Shown: positions 10,678 through 21,626 of the stretch, piece by piece
Numbering within the stretch: position 1 is the stretch's first letter
Layout of the letters: every line of letters starts with the position of its first letter
Origin: Saccharina japonica
Taxonomy: Eukaryota > Sar > Phaeophyceae > Laminariales > Laminariaceae
DNA: 64,000 nucleotides
Assembly: GCA_008828725.1 (NCBI GenBank)
Contig: MEHQ01004095.1
Location: 310,001-374,000 of the forward strand
Direction: 5' to 3'
The notes under the pieces: generated by a model
Seen by the model: only the letters and a program-made list of their open reading frames with translations
Database searches by the model: none
What the model was told of the DNA's origin: nothing
Made by a program: the position numbers and the translations under genes

Positions 10678-12496
10678 CTGTCAAACGCGGGGTACACACG
10701 GGACGCGGTCAAGAGGCAACGTTCAAACCAATTGGAGGAGACACCGGCGGTCTGGTCCCACGACAAGCACACAGATTTTTGGAGTGATGCGAACCAACCC
10801 CGTGTCGCCATGCAGAACTGTTTTGGTGTTCAAGAGCTATTATCAAAATAAGTGGATCACGCCGGTAAAGGCCGTCGTCTTTGCACGCAAAGCGCAAGGA
10901 AGCCCCACAGCATTGTACCAGCGTCTCGAAATGATGAAACTACGAACTTATTAACTTATTAACACATTAATATTGTTAAGAACGAAGCAAGATACTAATT
11001 TACACGGCCGCCTAAAAATGATTCGAGTTTCCACTTAATTTCTTTATCTCACAGCGTAGGCGTCTATTTACTTGTGCACAAAAAAGTACGAGCCCCTTTA
11101 CCCCTTTTGAGCTAATACGTAGGTGAAGCCGGAGATCCTCGCCTACCGACCAGCACAAAGTTCTATTCCTAAGAGTTTTTTCTCTCTTTTGGCTATCATA
11201 TTTATGAAAGAAAATGGCTTATCATATGTATTTACGTATATATTTACTTGATTTTAAGACGAACGTCGGTGTCATTCTTGGGGACCCCTCTTATTGAGGA
11301 CCCCTCCACAAGCGATCACTCCCTCCTACAAACTCTCGGGATTTTTTACGTCCGGTGCCCAACCGTGCGGCGCCCGCTTCCACACACACACGACTGTTCA
11401 CCCCCACAGCGAAACAGGCACGCAGACTGTCTGTTAAGCGGAAGAAGCGTACCGATGAAGCAAAGGCAGTCGCCCCTGCTGCATCGCGGCTGGGATGGCC
11501 AAGGCTCAGCAAGCGCCAAAACTGGCAGCTCAGCAGAAAAAGCGTGACGTTCGCACACGCTTCTCGCATCAAATGCCGCACGACTGATCGATGGCCTTGG
11601 ATCCTCGCCGCTAATCGGCTCGAATGTCGGTGCAAGCTTGCCATTTCAAACGAAAAAAAAAACACAACTCTTAGGAAACAGTGCGCGGTCACTATCATCC
11701 TCCGCACAGTCAAATGTCCCACCAGCGCGAATTTTCTATCAATAGCGAGAGCTATCCTATCTCAAGATTCTGAAGAAGGAATGACGGCTTCGTATTCCAC
11801 CCCCAGTGCCGTTTCCGCAACAGAGAAGCAGGTTTTGATGCCACGGCTGACATCCCCCCACCCCTCGGAATCTGATTCGTGACTGATGCACTTCTCGATG
11901 GGTCCAACGAAACCAAGGCGTCAACACTTCAACTCTAAACGAACGATGTCATCTAACCCATGGTGTCGGCTTCACCTTTTTGCAAACTTAAAACAGACGT
12001 TCATGTATAGTTTATATTGCTTGTGCTTTATAGTTTGCCAGCTCTTCCAAATCCGGTTTTAATGTCAGCGCCTGCATGCACGGCCGTGCCGATTGGGTTA
12101 TCAACTACAGTACCAGGTGCCATTTTAGAGCGTCGTTCAGGACGAGATGCGCGCCGAACAACTCAGCGCCGGACCCACCACGAGTATTTCGCTACCCTTT
12201 GAACTGAACTACAGCCTCACCTTTGTGATAAGATCATCATCAGCCTTCAAGCCCAATGCCTGCGACGCGCGGTCGATACATCCGAGAAGCTCGTATCTTA
12301 CGTCGCCATTTGTCGTTTCCGGGAGCTGTAGAGCGAGTATTCAGCAGCAACAACGAATGTCAAGTCAGCGAAAAAAATAACGGCCGATTGAATACGGAAG
12401 AAGCATCGACGGCTTCACTTACAGGCTGATGAGAACGCAGTTCTTTGCGTTTTTTTCTTCGGGGTGCTGTGTGAGCAACTTCGATACCGGCGGCAT
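10555..12496 (-). CDS. Unidentified small gene W (candidate exons)
   Basis: Three minus-strand candidate exons. W1 (12423-12496) starts at ATG with MPPVSKLLTQHPEEKNAKNC and ends at a consensus donor CT|GTAAGT (phase 2). W2 ends at 12221 with GLKADDDLITK and donor AAG|GTGAGG (phase 0). The last exon (10555-10677) follows TTTGACAG, starts LRRKMMADSVTMTGPKLEG and stops after LLLNLNCI. W2 to the last exon is phase-compatible. For W1 to W2 to be in frame, W2 must start at 12296 after a weak acceptor; the better acceptor at 12325 gives a different phase, so an extra exon may be missing. I do not recognise the product. It appears small, hydrophilic and helical. The 1.5-kb intron between W2 and the last exon may also hold an unseen exon. 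Confidence 0.4.
12221..12325 (-). CDS. Gene W, candidate internal exon
   Basis: Acceptor CTCTACAG and donor AAG|GTGAGG, 35 codons in phase 0, including YELLGCIDRASQALGLKADD. A start at 12296 instead would match the phase of the putative first exon. Confidence 0.5.
12423..12496 (-). CDS. Gene W, candidate first exon
   Basis: The ATG opens 24 codons plus two bases and ends at the strong donor GTAAGTGAAG. It sits 311 bp downstream of the dUTPase stop on the same strand. Confidence 0.4.
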
Positions 12497-12807
12497 GATA
12501 GCGGCTTCGATGGAAGAAACGCCGACAAAACGGAATGGCCGCTTTGACCGTAGAACATAACAATGGTATGTAGACAGCAACACATACCTTCAGACTAGTA
12601 TTATATATAGTTTATATACAAACAAAAACAAATTTTACATGCGGGCGAGACTATGTCACCCACACGGGTACACAAAGCATGAAAACTTTCACCGCCGGTG
12701 CCACGAAGGTGCTATGCTGTACCGTAGTCTTGTATACCAAGCTGGTACTGGTATAATGCTTCGTGTGCCAAGTATGGACGTATCGTAATGTAAGTGGATG
12801 GTGGCCA

Positions 12808-12960
12808 TTAGAAAACCTCGTCCAGTTGAATCGGAATCGCGTTAGTTACCTTGGGGCGTTTGGCGTCGCTTGCCACCGCAGAAGTTTCCAGTGTGCTGTG
12901 CGCAACGCCGGTGCTACCGAACCCCCCGCTTCCTCTCGTTGTCTCGGAGAGCTCCGTGAC
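12808..12960 (-). CDS. DUT: dUTPase exon 3 (motif V and C-terminus)
   Basis: The acceptor CATTTTTCAG precedes [21 protein letters not shown] ends the frame. An internal AAG|GTAACT could act as a cryptic donor but is not needed. Confidence 0.85.
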   Translation of the reverse strand, partial: VTELSETTRGSGGFGSTGVAHSTLETSAVASDAKRPKVTNAIPIQLDEVF

Positions 12961-15900
12961 CTGAAAAATGACGAGTGCACCGAGACACTTGAAGTTGTCA
13001 ATCTAGGACGCGTGATGCCGTTACGGTCAACTGGTCTAGGCAAGGACACCAGCACATCAGAATATACGAAACGATTCGATCTGTACCATCAACTGGAGAA
13101 GCAGGGCACTCGATTCGTTAATGCCACGGCGGACCTCTCAGGAATCTGTCGTCGAGTAGTCGCGCGTAGACGGTTCGCCAAAATATGCAAACGCCTGGGA
13201 AATAGAGTAAAGGTAGTTGAAAACATGATAAGTCTTCGTAAAATTCTGGTAACTGCTGCAAAATTAACAAGAATCCAAAGCTGTTCAGCCCTTTCTGGGG
13301 CCCAATAACTTACTACCTCTCACAGGGACGTCAGGTTACTACCTGGAACTGCTGTACTTCAAAAGATCCGCCAGGAGACCAGCAAACTTTTGGCGAAAGG
13401 CATAAATTTATACTGTACTTGAAAAAATCCGCTAGGAGACCAGGAAACTTTTGGTGAAAGCCATTCATAATTCGGTGATGTACTGTAACCATGGTACTAC
13501 ACGAAGAGGCTCCGGCGTGTGAAATTACATATTTAGAGGTTGTGCGAGTTTTTCGTGCTGCTGGCTCGCAACTTTGAGTTCACGAAAACACCTCGTGTTC
13601 TGCCCGCCTACGACTGCTGTCTGGCGCACCCGACGCCCTCACATACCCCATACGGAGCGTGCCTCGATTTCGCGGGCTGTGGTTGCTTGTGAGGAGCTTA
13701 GCTGCATCTGTCCGCGAGTCCAAAGTGCAAACGTTCAGTTAGGGGTTGCTTTTTGTCTCAATTTGTGTCAGAATTCGACCACTGCAGTATTATACCTCAA
13801 AGTCGAGGTGTCTTTGCTGAGAAAACGCAGACGGCCAATCTGGAGATAACCACAAGCTGCTGTAGATGCAACATTAAGCTGGCACACCTGCTCTCTGCTA
13901 AGGCGCGAACCGCCGAAGGTCCAAATACAGCATATCAAAATAGTGCGCGATTGGCTGCATCGAAAACATATCTGGAGATTGGAGTCACCCGGAAATCCGT
14001 GGACGGGGGTGAAGTAGTGGCCTTAAAAATCGTAATGCAGGAAATGTGGTTCACCTCCTCAATGCCCGCCATGCAGATGCGCTCCAAGATTAGTTGCGCC
14101 ACTCGGTCCCCCTTGTTGACCTTGAAGTCTTCGCTTCCGTGGTTGAACAGCACCACTCCGACGGGGCCGCGATAGTCGTAGTCCACGACTCCCGCCCCGA
14201 CATCGATCATCTTCTTCACCGCCAGTCCGGATCGGGGGGCGATTCGTGCATAGGTGTTTGGAGGGATGGCGATGGAAAGATCCGTCTTGATGAGAGCTTG
14301 GCGTCCGGCGGGGACCGTAGCCTCGTAGGCACTGCGCAAAAAAAGTCGCACGCACGCACAGCAGAAGGGGTGAATATTACACAAGAGTAGTGAGTTGTAC
14401 GAGGTGTTGAAGCGTACATCAGCCGCCGACGTTAAAGCCAGATGGTTTTCAGGGATGTTTTTATTATATGGTACCCCAAACGAAGGTGACCGGCAACTCA
14501 AGAACATGGCACATTTGCTTTTGCTACCGCTTGTTACCGCAACGACAGAACCACCGACCCGTTGATGACGTGTTTTTCAATATGTTGTTTGATTTGAGAG
14601 GATTTCCAGCATATAAAGGCATTTCCGAAAAGGTGACGCTACGCACGCCTATTTGTGTTACCACAAGAAACATTATTAGTTCCAGTTACCCACTGCCAAC
14701 TCCAGTTATCGTGTTATCCTTGTGCTACCGTTATACCCGCAAGATACATTACCCTGCTCCCTGTTTTTTTTTGCCGCTCGCCCGTCGTAGGTATGTACTC
14801 ATAGTGCAGCAGGGGTACTCGTACACGTAGAATGTTATATATATACTTTAAATTTTGGTATTGCGCAATTCGAACCTGAATGAACAGCGATGACAATGCT
14901 TCTTGTAGTGCCCTTCCGAACCAATTTTAGGGAAAGCCGGCTGGTCACCAGTCACCAGGAGACCTAACCTCGAGAACCACTACGTATACAAGCACATACT
15001 TTTTTCAAAAGAGAACTTCCACACTATTAATAATGAGGATTTGCAATCCTTTTTATTGCGGTTGGGCGCAGGAGGCGGGTCTGTGTGAAGCACAGAACGT
15101 TCTCCGAAAATCCGTTCATAGAATGTCATAATTAACGGCCTAATCGTTTATTCCGGTGTTCGTGTGTGTGTGAAAGTGTGTCTTGCCGCCGCGAGCGACG
15201 GAAGCAGCACCGATTTCGACACCAACGGCGTCTATGGAGGCCCCTAATTTACACCTCCATCCTCCTCTACTCCCGTCCAAAGCCGTGTTGAGTTCGTGGA
15301 GCTTGGTAGTGGTATGTGCTCTAATGACAAGGGATGGGTTCCAGGCGTCACTGACTGGGATTACAAGCATGTACCACGAGCACAGGACACGATACCACAG
15401 TTTGATACGACAATCTGGGCTGCCGATTTTGCCATGCGAGTACTCCACAAACAAGCATTTCCTCCGGGTACAAAGAGCAGGGGGGCTCAGCCGTCGTATC
15501 AAATAGGGGACCTGCGGTAGGGGTCTCGAAGGGCAGATCTCGGTGGGCCCTGTGGATGCTGTTTTGCCTGTCTACGTCACTCGCTCCAAGTCGACTGAGA
15601 TTACAAGCATGTACCAGGAGCACCGCACACGATACCACAGCAGTAGTATTAATAGTTTGATACGACAGTTTGGGCTGCCGATTGTGCCCCATGAGAGTAT
15701 GTACATTTCCTCCCGGTACAAAGAGCAGAACGCCCCGGCCGTATAAAATAGGACCTAGGTCTCGAAGGGCAGGTCTCGGTAGGGTCTGTGAGTATTGCTG
15801 TGCCTGTCTGCATCGCTCGCTCCAAGTCGACGCGAGCGCGGCGAGCTCTACCTATATACCACCGTGGTTAACAAAAATTAGAGTTACTGCATGCTGTAGT

Positions 15901-18900
15901 TCTCGTGCGTATGAAATGCGTGCCACACGAGCTTATGATACGCATACCGTACAAGGAGGGGACCTCATCGCACAGAAGAACGACAGGAAAAATCTCAACG
16001 GACCCGACGCATCATGACAGCATGACGACAATGGTGATGGTTGTTCTTGTGGTTGTTGTTTTTCTCACAGAAGCTGTTATATATGTACGTAAAAAAATGT
16101 ACAAGTGTCATCAACATATGATCAAAAGCCAAACGTGGGTATACCTACTCGTAGGCCTTTAGAGCTATTTGTAGGTACGCTAAATATTGCACTCGTTAAA
16201 ATACTTCCTGGTCCTCCCTCTGATTGGCCAGCGCCCGATAGTAACTATTGTTGGCCGAAAAATTCCAGGTATACCTCTCTCTGGCTACTCAAGTTGGGCT
16301 TCACCTATTTCTGGCTTCAATTGTACCTATAAATGGCTCAGTCTGTACCTTAGAAGGCCTCTTGCCTAAGAACGAAAGCTTTTCCTAGCCAACAGCACAG
16401 TTTCTTAGTGGGTTATTATTGAGTGTACGGTAGTCTGTGTTACAATACACGTTCCCCCTCAAAAGGCGATTTCCCAACATGTCCATGTTTTTTGTTGACA
16501 GCTCGGGTCACCTGGTCCCGACGGCCCTGTGCCCCTATTTCAGTTGCGCAAAAAAGGGGTTCAAATGCGCCATTTATGGGTACCATCGAAGTAAAAAAAA
16601 TGTGAAGCCCAACCTGACTAGCCACAGAAAGGTGTACCTCGAAATTTTTAGTTAACAATAGGTATTATCGGGCGCTGGCCAATCAGAGGGAGGACCAGGA
16701 AGTCTTTCCCGAGTTTAATATTTAGTGTACCTATAAATGGCGCAAGAGGACTATAGGTATACCTATTTTTGGCTTTTTCCCTTATGTATTTCACTCCCTC
16801 CCCCTGCCACCATAAACGTTTTTCGCGCTGACGCGCATCGCGTAACACCGAAATGATGGTGATGGGTGGTGTTTTTGTTGGTGGGACAACCAGCCCACGC
16901 ACCAACCGACGCACCCAGCAACTCACTCATCCAACCATCCACTTCAACCGATCTGTACCCACCTGCCTACTATGCAAGGTTTTTTCGCTGACGCACATCG
17001 CTTAACGAGGAAATGTTCGTGTTGGGTGTTGGTGGTTGTGGGGCCAACCAGCGCACGCACCAACCGACCGACGCACCCAGTGAAAATCCACTACTCGTAA
17101 CCCACCCATCCATATCCACCCACCAATACCTACCCACAGCCACGATACAAGGCTTCTGCGCTGACGCGTATAGCTTAGCAGTGAAAACGATCCTGCTGCT
17201 GGAACACAGTAAAAATGAAAGAACCGCCAAAGCATTACGAAGCTTAATGCAGTTAGGAGTTTGGTCTGTCACGCTCCTCATTCCCACATTTCTTGCATAG
17301 TGTCCTATTCCCGGTATTAACGCCTTGCAAGGTTTGTGTGTGCCGTTCGCACTTTTTATAGCCGTAACATGCATCCCTGATGTCGTCTACTCGATTCGGC
17401 GTAACCGCCGTCTATCGGTATGCTGAGCCTCCGTCTCTACACTCCTCCGCACCTGAACAGCAGCCACACCCCTCGAAATATTCTCAGCAACCCATTTCCC
17501 ATAGGCCGGGTTGTCAGCATGGAGTACCTTGGAAACACCGGCAACCTTGGCTGCCTACGAGCGGTGACGACAATTCCGTTGTACGTAACACAAGCACGGG
17601 ACGTGGGGCGTGCAGGGCAATTGCCTCTTATACTCGTATGAATATGACACAGCAGGAGGAGGACTTGGAGTCTACGAACATTGACCACAAGTACAACTGA
17701 TACTATAGAGTATACTGCCTGTACGTACGAGTCGTACTCGTATGATATGTAGATTACGCAAACCACAGGTACATGCTTACAAAGGCGGTACGTACAGCGG
17801 TACATATAAAAAAAAGCACAGTCAGTGCCACATGGAAGGTTGAAGTTGTCCAGTTATCCAGTTACATCAGCAGCAGTCGCTGTATGGGACAGCAGTACTG
17901 CTGCTGTAGTGACGCTTCCAACTAATACAAAAAAAAACTAACACTCATCTCAAGAACAAAAGTGCAATCTTCGCACCTGTTGGGCCACATCTTGAGCCTC
18001 ATGGCCCAGCACGAGCAAAGTAACGTCGCCTTGTAGCCCCTTTGCTGCAGTCACCGCGCTTAGAGAGCTTGGGCTAAGAGTCACATTGTCGTGCTCAGCG
18101 ATAACAAGGGTTGATGCATGCCTCGAGGACACAACTCGACGGCAATACGTCGAACAACGGCCACGTAATTGCCTAGTGAGTAGTGACATATCGCGGATGG
18201 ACCCAGGAAGATTCCTGGGCGGCTCAGGTTTGTAGTCGTACCCTGACGCCCCGTGTTCTGATGTCTCCGCTCACAGCTCTGCGGCCATCTGAAATCTGAA
18301 ATCTTAAAAATCTAAAGTGCAATAAAATAAAAACGCCATCGAAGTTTTATGAGCACCGCACCGACGAAAACGCTCACGACTCACGACTCAGATCTCAGAC
18401 ACTACACGTGCGGCTTTGTGGCTTTGCTCTCCCTCCCCCTGCCACCATAAACGTTTTTCGCGCTGACGCGCATCGCGTAACACCGAAATGATGGTGATGG
18501 GTGGTGTTTTTGTTGGTGGGACAACCAGCCCACGCACCAACCGACGCACCCAGCAACTCACCCACCCACCGAACTATACCCCCCCCCCCGGGCACACCTC
18601 CGTCCGAAAGGGATGCCAGGTCAATGGTCAAATGACTAAGGCAAGCAACAAATGAGTACGTCGCCCCCCCCCCCCCCCGCCGCGGGCACCTGCTGCGCTC
18701 CGTCTTGAAAGGGATGCGTGTCAATGGTCAAATGACTAAGGCAAGCAGCAAATGAGCTAGCCCCCCCCCCCCCCCGCCGACGCCGACACCCACAAACCAG
18801 GCAAGGTTTTTGCGCTGACGCGTATTGCTCAACAATGAAATGTTGGTGGTGGGTGGTGGTGGTGGTTAGACCAACCAGCCCACGCACCAACCGATGCACC

Positions 18901-20315
18901 CAGCAACCCACGTACCAAACAACCCACACCCACCCACCTATACCCACCCAGCCACCGTACTAGGTTTCTGCGCTGACGCGTATCGCTCAACAGTGAAAGC
19001 GATCCCAAGACTGTTGCTGGATCAAAGTAAGGCCAGTTCTTATGCCGTTCAATTTGAAGGATCGAAAAAACGGTTTCCGATCCACTATCAATTCGACGGA
19101 GTGTGTCTGGGTGCCTTCCCTATTGTCAGCCGGATGAAGTTTAAGTTTGTGTTTTTTTGCAGGTTTTCGTGCATTTTTCTGGGCGCGTTTGATACCAGCG
19201 TTGAAGACTTGAAAACTGCTTCGTGTACGTAGGAAGTCTTTCCCGAGTTTAATATTTAGTGTACCTATAAATGGCGCAAGAGGACTATAGGTATACCTAT
19301 TTTTGGCTTTTGCCCTTATGTATTTCACTCCCTCCCCCTGCCACCATAAACGTTTTTCGCGCTGACGCGCATCGCGTAACACCGAAATGATGGTGATGGG
19401 TGGTGTTTTTGTTGGTGGGACAACCAGCCCACGCACCAACCGACGCTCCCAGCAACTCACCCACCCACCTCCGCAACTATACCCCCCCCCCACTCAGCTC
19501 TGTCTCGAAAGGGATGCGTTGATCAATGGTCGAATGACTAAGGCAAGCAACAAATGAGTACGCCACCCCCCTCCCTCCCTCCTGCGTGTGCTGTCTCAAC
19601 TATCCCCTCAACGGTTGCTCCGTCTCGAAAAGGATGCGTGGTCAATGGTCGAATGACTAAGGCAAGCAACACATGAGTACGCCCCCCCCCCCCCGCCGAC
19701 GCCGACACCCACAAACCAGGCAAGGTTTTTGCGCTGACGCGTATTGCTCAACAATGAAATGTTGGTGGTGGGTGGTGGTGGTGGTTAGACCAACCAGCCC
19801 ACGCACCAACCGATGCACCCAGCAACCCACGTACCAAACAACCCACACCCACCCACCTATACCCACCCAGCCACCGTACTAGGTTTCTGCGCTGACGCGT
19901 ATCGCTCAACAGTGAAAGCGATCCCAAGACTGTTGCTGGATCAAAGTAAGGCCAGTTCTTATGCCGTTCAATTTGAAGGATCGAAAAAACGGTTTCCGAT
20001 CCACTATCAATTCGACGGAGTGTGTCTGGGTGCCTTCCCTATTGTCAGCCGGATGAAGTTTAAGTTTGTGTTTTTTTGCAGGTTTTCGTGCATTTTTCTG
20101 GGCGCGTTTGATACCAGCGTTGAAGACTTGAAAACTGCTTCGTGTACGTACTGCTTGCGGGTTCTGGAGGTGTTGCTTCCCTATCGTCAGTCGGATAGAG
20201 TTTATAACGTGTTTTGCACGTTTTCGTGCATTTTCTGGGCGCGTTTGATACAAGTGTTGAAAACTGAAAAGCTCTTTCGTGTTCTGCGCGCGGGTTCTGG
20301 AGGTGCTGTGCTCTG

Positions 20316-20353
<38 letters not shown>

Positions 20354-20989
20354 AGCAGCCAGCCCAGGATCGGAGAGAGGTGTTTAGGCTGCTGCTGTGT
20401 GGCGTGACCGTGTGTTTTGAGGGGTGGAGAGGGCTTCAAAAACTTATACAATCGAGAAATCTGATCCACGCATCCCGTCGAAAAGAACCCGCCGAAAAGT
20501 TTTTTTCGACGGGATGCGTGGAACGGATTGCTCGATCGAAAAAGTTTTGATCGAAAAGGCTCATTTTCAACAGCATAAGAAAGCCCGAATGTGTCTCCAA
20601 TCCGAAACCTGCTTTTTCGATCCATGTATATATATACATACATACAGTCGGTCGCCCCGATGGTCTAGAGGTAACCTCGAACGCTTCTGAACGTTGATGT
20701 CTGGAGTTCGAATCTCACGTGGGTCGGACTTTTGAGTTTATTTGCAAAAATAAATAAAAAAAACGGAATCAACTGCTGAGAGCGCCAATTAATAGTAGCG
20801 TGGGTAGGCACAATTCGATGCGAGTCGACGAGGAAAGGAAAGGCTGAAGTCTTCTCGCGATAAAAATGCAAGGCAAGAACCGTAGTGGGGGAGGAGGGAG
20901 AGGAGCCTACTTTGTGACCCCGGATCTGAGTTACGACTAGGGAGGAGAGAGAAAGGAAGGGCGAAGATAATAAATGGGATGGACAAAAA

Positions 20990-21020
<31 letters not shown>

Positions 21021-21626
21021 CTATATGTACCCGACTGCGTAAGAATTACCGGTAATGCAGTTAGGAGTTTGACCACTCCAAGGCGTCTGCCACGCTCCCC
21101 ATTCCCACCGTTCTTGTATTAACGCTGACTGGCTTTGCGCGGTTTCTTTCGTGCTTGGATTGGAGGCCACCTTTGCTCTGTATTTCCAGCTTGCCCGGCA
21201 GTATGTTGGCGCCAAAAACTTGAAATATCAAAAATTCAAAAATCATGAGTCTGTGAGTACAGCAGTGTACCCGTGGTACAGAAGCAGTGTATGTAGTTCA
21301 GCAGTATGATATAGTAGTGCCACCACAACGAAAAACTCACTTTTAGACAGCAACAGAGGGGCACATCAACATGCTTTCGACTCGTACCTCGCGAGGTCGA
21401 ACCCTGCCGCGTGCTCGGAGCCTTTCACAGGCATGATAGCATTGCTGGATAGCTTCTTGACTTGCATGGTCTCGCGAGCATCGCTAAGCGCCATGGCTGT
21501 TCCAGATAAACCAGCTGACAGAGGGAAGTAGCGCGCGGTCCTAGCACTCGCCCCGAACGCTGCCTGCAGAACCGCCAAGCGGACTCTCATGCACGAATCT
21601 ACAAATAGCCAAATGTTACGCTGCAA
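12808..21626 (-). CDS. DUT: Deoxyuridine 5'-triphosphate nucleotidohydrolase (dUTPase)
   Basis: Trimeric dUTPase, which hydrolyses dUTP to dUMP and pyrophosphate and so keeps uracil out of DNA while feeding dTMP synthesis. Three minus-strand exons are complete: 21388-21626, 14055-14331 and 12808-12960. Joined, they give 222 residues. All five family motifs are present: I, AAGFDLA|SAY across the first junction (about 75-82); II, PRSGLA (112-117); [14 protein letters not shown] (126-135, catalytic Asp130); [10 protein letters not shown] (154-161); [11 protein letters not shown] (181-190). Phases agree at both junctions (AG+T giving Ser; GAG|GTC). The first 45 residues are rich in Arg, Ala, Leu and Ser and could be an organelle-targeting peptide. 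Internal ATGs at codons 13, 45 and 54 could give a form without it. The C-terminus extends 32 residues past motif V and includes KRPK. The first intron is 7,056 bp and contains ETFA exons. Confidence 0.88.
12961..14054 (-). other. dUTPase intron 2
   Basis: 1,094 bp. Contains a near-repeat of about 60 bp (GATCCGCCAGGAGACCAG near 13366, and a second copy near 13428 with AAACTTTTGG). No gene seen. Confidence 0.5.
14055..14331 (-). CDS. DUT: dUTPase exon 2 (motifs II-IV)
   Basis: Acceptor TTTTGCGCAG, donor GAG|GTGAAC. Encodes 92 residues plus the split Ser, including [16 protein letters not shown] and [14 protein letters not shown]. Confidence 0.92.
15352..15835. repeat. Tandem duplication of about 240 bp
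   Basis: GATTACAAGCATGTACCA starts each unit (15359 and 15599). Later shared blocks include TTTGATACGACA, GGGCTGCCGATT, GGTACAAAGAGCAG, GGTCTCGAAGGGCAG and CGCTCCAAGTCGAC. The units have clearly diverged, so the duplication is not recent. Confidence 0.7.
16137..16774. mobile_element. 638-bp foldback element
   Basis: The arms are long inverted copies. The left contains TCCTGGTCCTCCCTCTGATT and CCAGCGCCCGATA; the right has their reverse complements (about 16665-16710). The outer ends carry GGTATACCTA and AGCCAAA. No transposase frame is seen. Part of the right arm (16700-16800) is copied at 19231-19330. Confidence 0.65.
17245..17345 (+). repeat. Dispersed repeat shared with 21053-21155
   Basis: AATGCAGTTAGGAGTTTG, CACGCTCC, CATTCCCAC, TTCTTG and GTATTAACGC occur in the same order at 21053-21155. 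Confidence 0.5.
17453..17554 (-). CDS. ETFA: ETFA exon 2
   Basis: Acceptor GCTCGTAG, donor CAG|GTGCGG, 34 codons. [20 protein letters not shown] matches the segment after the first Rossmann-like element of ETF-alpha. Confidence 0.8.
17453..18189 (-). CDS. ETFA: Electron transfer flavoprotein alpha subunit, first two exons
   Basis: ETF-alpha carries electrons from mitochondrial acyl-CoA dehydrogenases to ETF-QO. Exon 1 (17977-18189) starts at ATG and gives 71 residues: an Arg/Ser-rich presumed mitochondrial presequence (1-26), then [10 protein letters not shown] and [20 protein letters not shown], matching the start of the ETF-alpha N-terminal domain. Exon 2 (17453-17554) gives [20 protein letters not shown] followed by [14 protein letters not shown]; both phases are 0. 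Donors are CAA CAG|GTGCGA and GTT CAG|GTGCGG. The remaining exons, including the FAD-binding C-terminal domain, were not found on this strand before the dUTPase exon at 14331. They may be small and missed, or the gene may be truncated. The gene lies inside a dUTPase intron on the same strand. Confidence 0.75.
17977..18189 (-). CDS. ETFA: ETFA exon 1
   Basis: ATG to the donor CAG|GTGCGA, 71 codons. Contains [14 protein letters not shown], the conserved opening strand of ETF-alpha. Confidence 0.82.
20317..20352 (+). repeat. (CAG)12 microsatellite
   Basis: A pure CAG run in the dUTPase intron, just after the repeat cluster. It reads as poly-Gln, poly-Ser or poly-Ala by frame, but no exon context supports translation. 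Confidence 0.9.
20647..21020 (+). mobile_element. tRNA-derived SINE, copy 1
   Basis: The head (20650-20730) resembles a tRNA, with an A-box-like TGGTCTAGAGG and a B box GGAGTTCGAATC. The body shares GAGTCGACGAGGAAAG, CTCGCGATAAAAATGCAAGG, CAAGAACCGTAGTGGGGG and GACCCCGGATCTGAGTTACG with copies at 30262, 47049 (-), 48120, 53381 (-) and 56617 (-). The tail is AAATGGGATGGACAAA followed by (AAAT)n. This is a full-length copy in the dUTPase intron. Confidence 0.85.
21388..21626 (-). CDS. DUT: dUTPase exon 1 (targeting region and motif I)
   Basis: Begins at the ATG at 21626 and ends GCG AG|GTACGA. It encodes 79 residues ending [12 protein letters not shown]. The choice of start is uncertain because three later in-frame ATGs exist. 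Confidence 0.8.

Larger units (their letters stand above)
16790..20150. repeat. Cluster of GCGCTGACGCG repeats with nested duplications
   Basis: A unit of about 130 bp (CCTCCCCCTGCCACCATAAA, TTCGCGCTGACGCGCATCGC, CCCACGCACCAACCGACGC) recurs at about 16797, 18432 and 19331; diverged relatives lie near 16977, 17152, 18806, 18967, 19726 and 19886. A block of about 450 bp at 18778-19230 is repeated almost exactly at 19696-20148. Homopolymer C runs and GTGG/CCAC-rich stretches separate the units. Confidence 0.75.
14332..21387 (-). other. dUTPase intron 1 (7.06 kb, repeat-filled)
   Basis: Bounded by donor GTACGA at 21387 and an acceptor ending at 14332. It contains the ETFA exons (17453-18189), a tandem pair of about 240 bp at 15352-15835, a foldback (16137-16774), a cluster of GCGCTGACGCG repeats (about 16790-20150) and a SINE (20647-21020). 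The stretch 14340-15350 shows no recognisable gene or family. Confidence 0.65.

Noticed and set aside
11291..11882. Overlapping 143- and 175-codon frames on opposite strands
   Set aside because: Neither shows a domain or consistent splice sites; a missed exon of gene W here cannot be exc-luded but cannot be supported.
12763..13308. 181-codon plus-strand frame
   Set aside because: It is antisense to the dUTPase last exon, whose motif V identifies the true strand; the rest has no splice or family support.
15352..15630. Resemblance of GATTACAAGCATGTACCA to a primate Alu
   Set aside because: Only a short chance match; the rest of the unit is unrelated.
19906..20643. 245-codon minus-strand frame with a Cys run
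   Set aside because: Crosses the (CAG)12 run, a recent duplication and a hairpin; no domain recognised.
20650..20730. Possible functional tRNA gene
   Set aside because: It is followed by the shared SINE body and A-rich tail, and the acceptor stem is imperfect.
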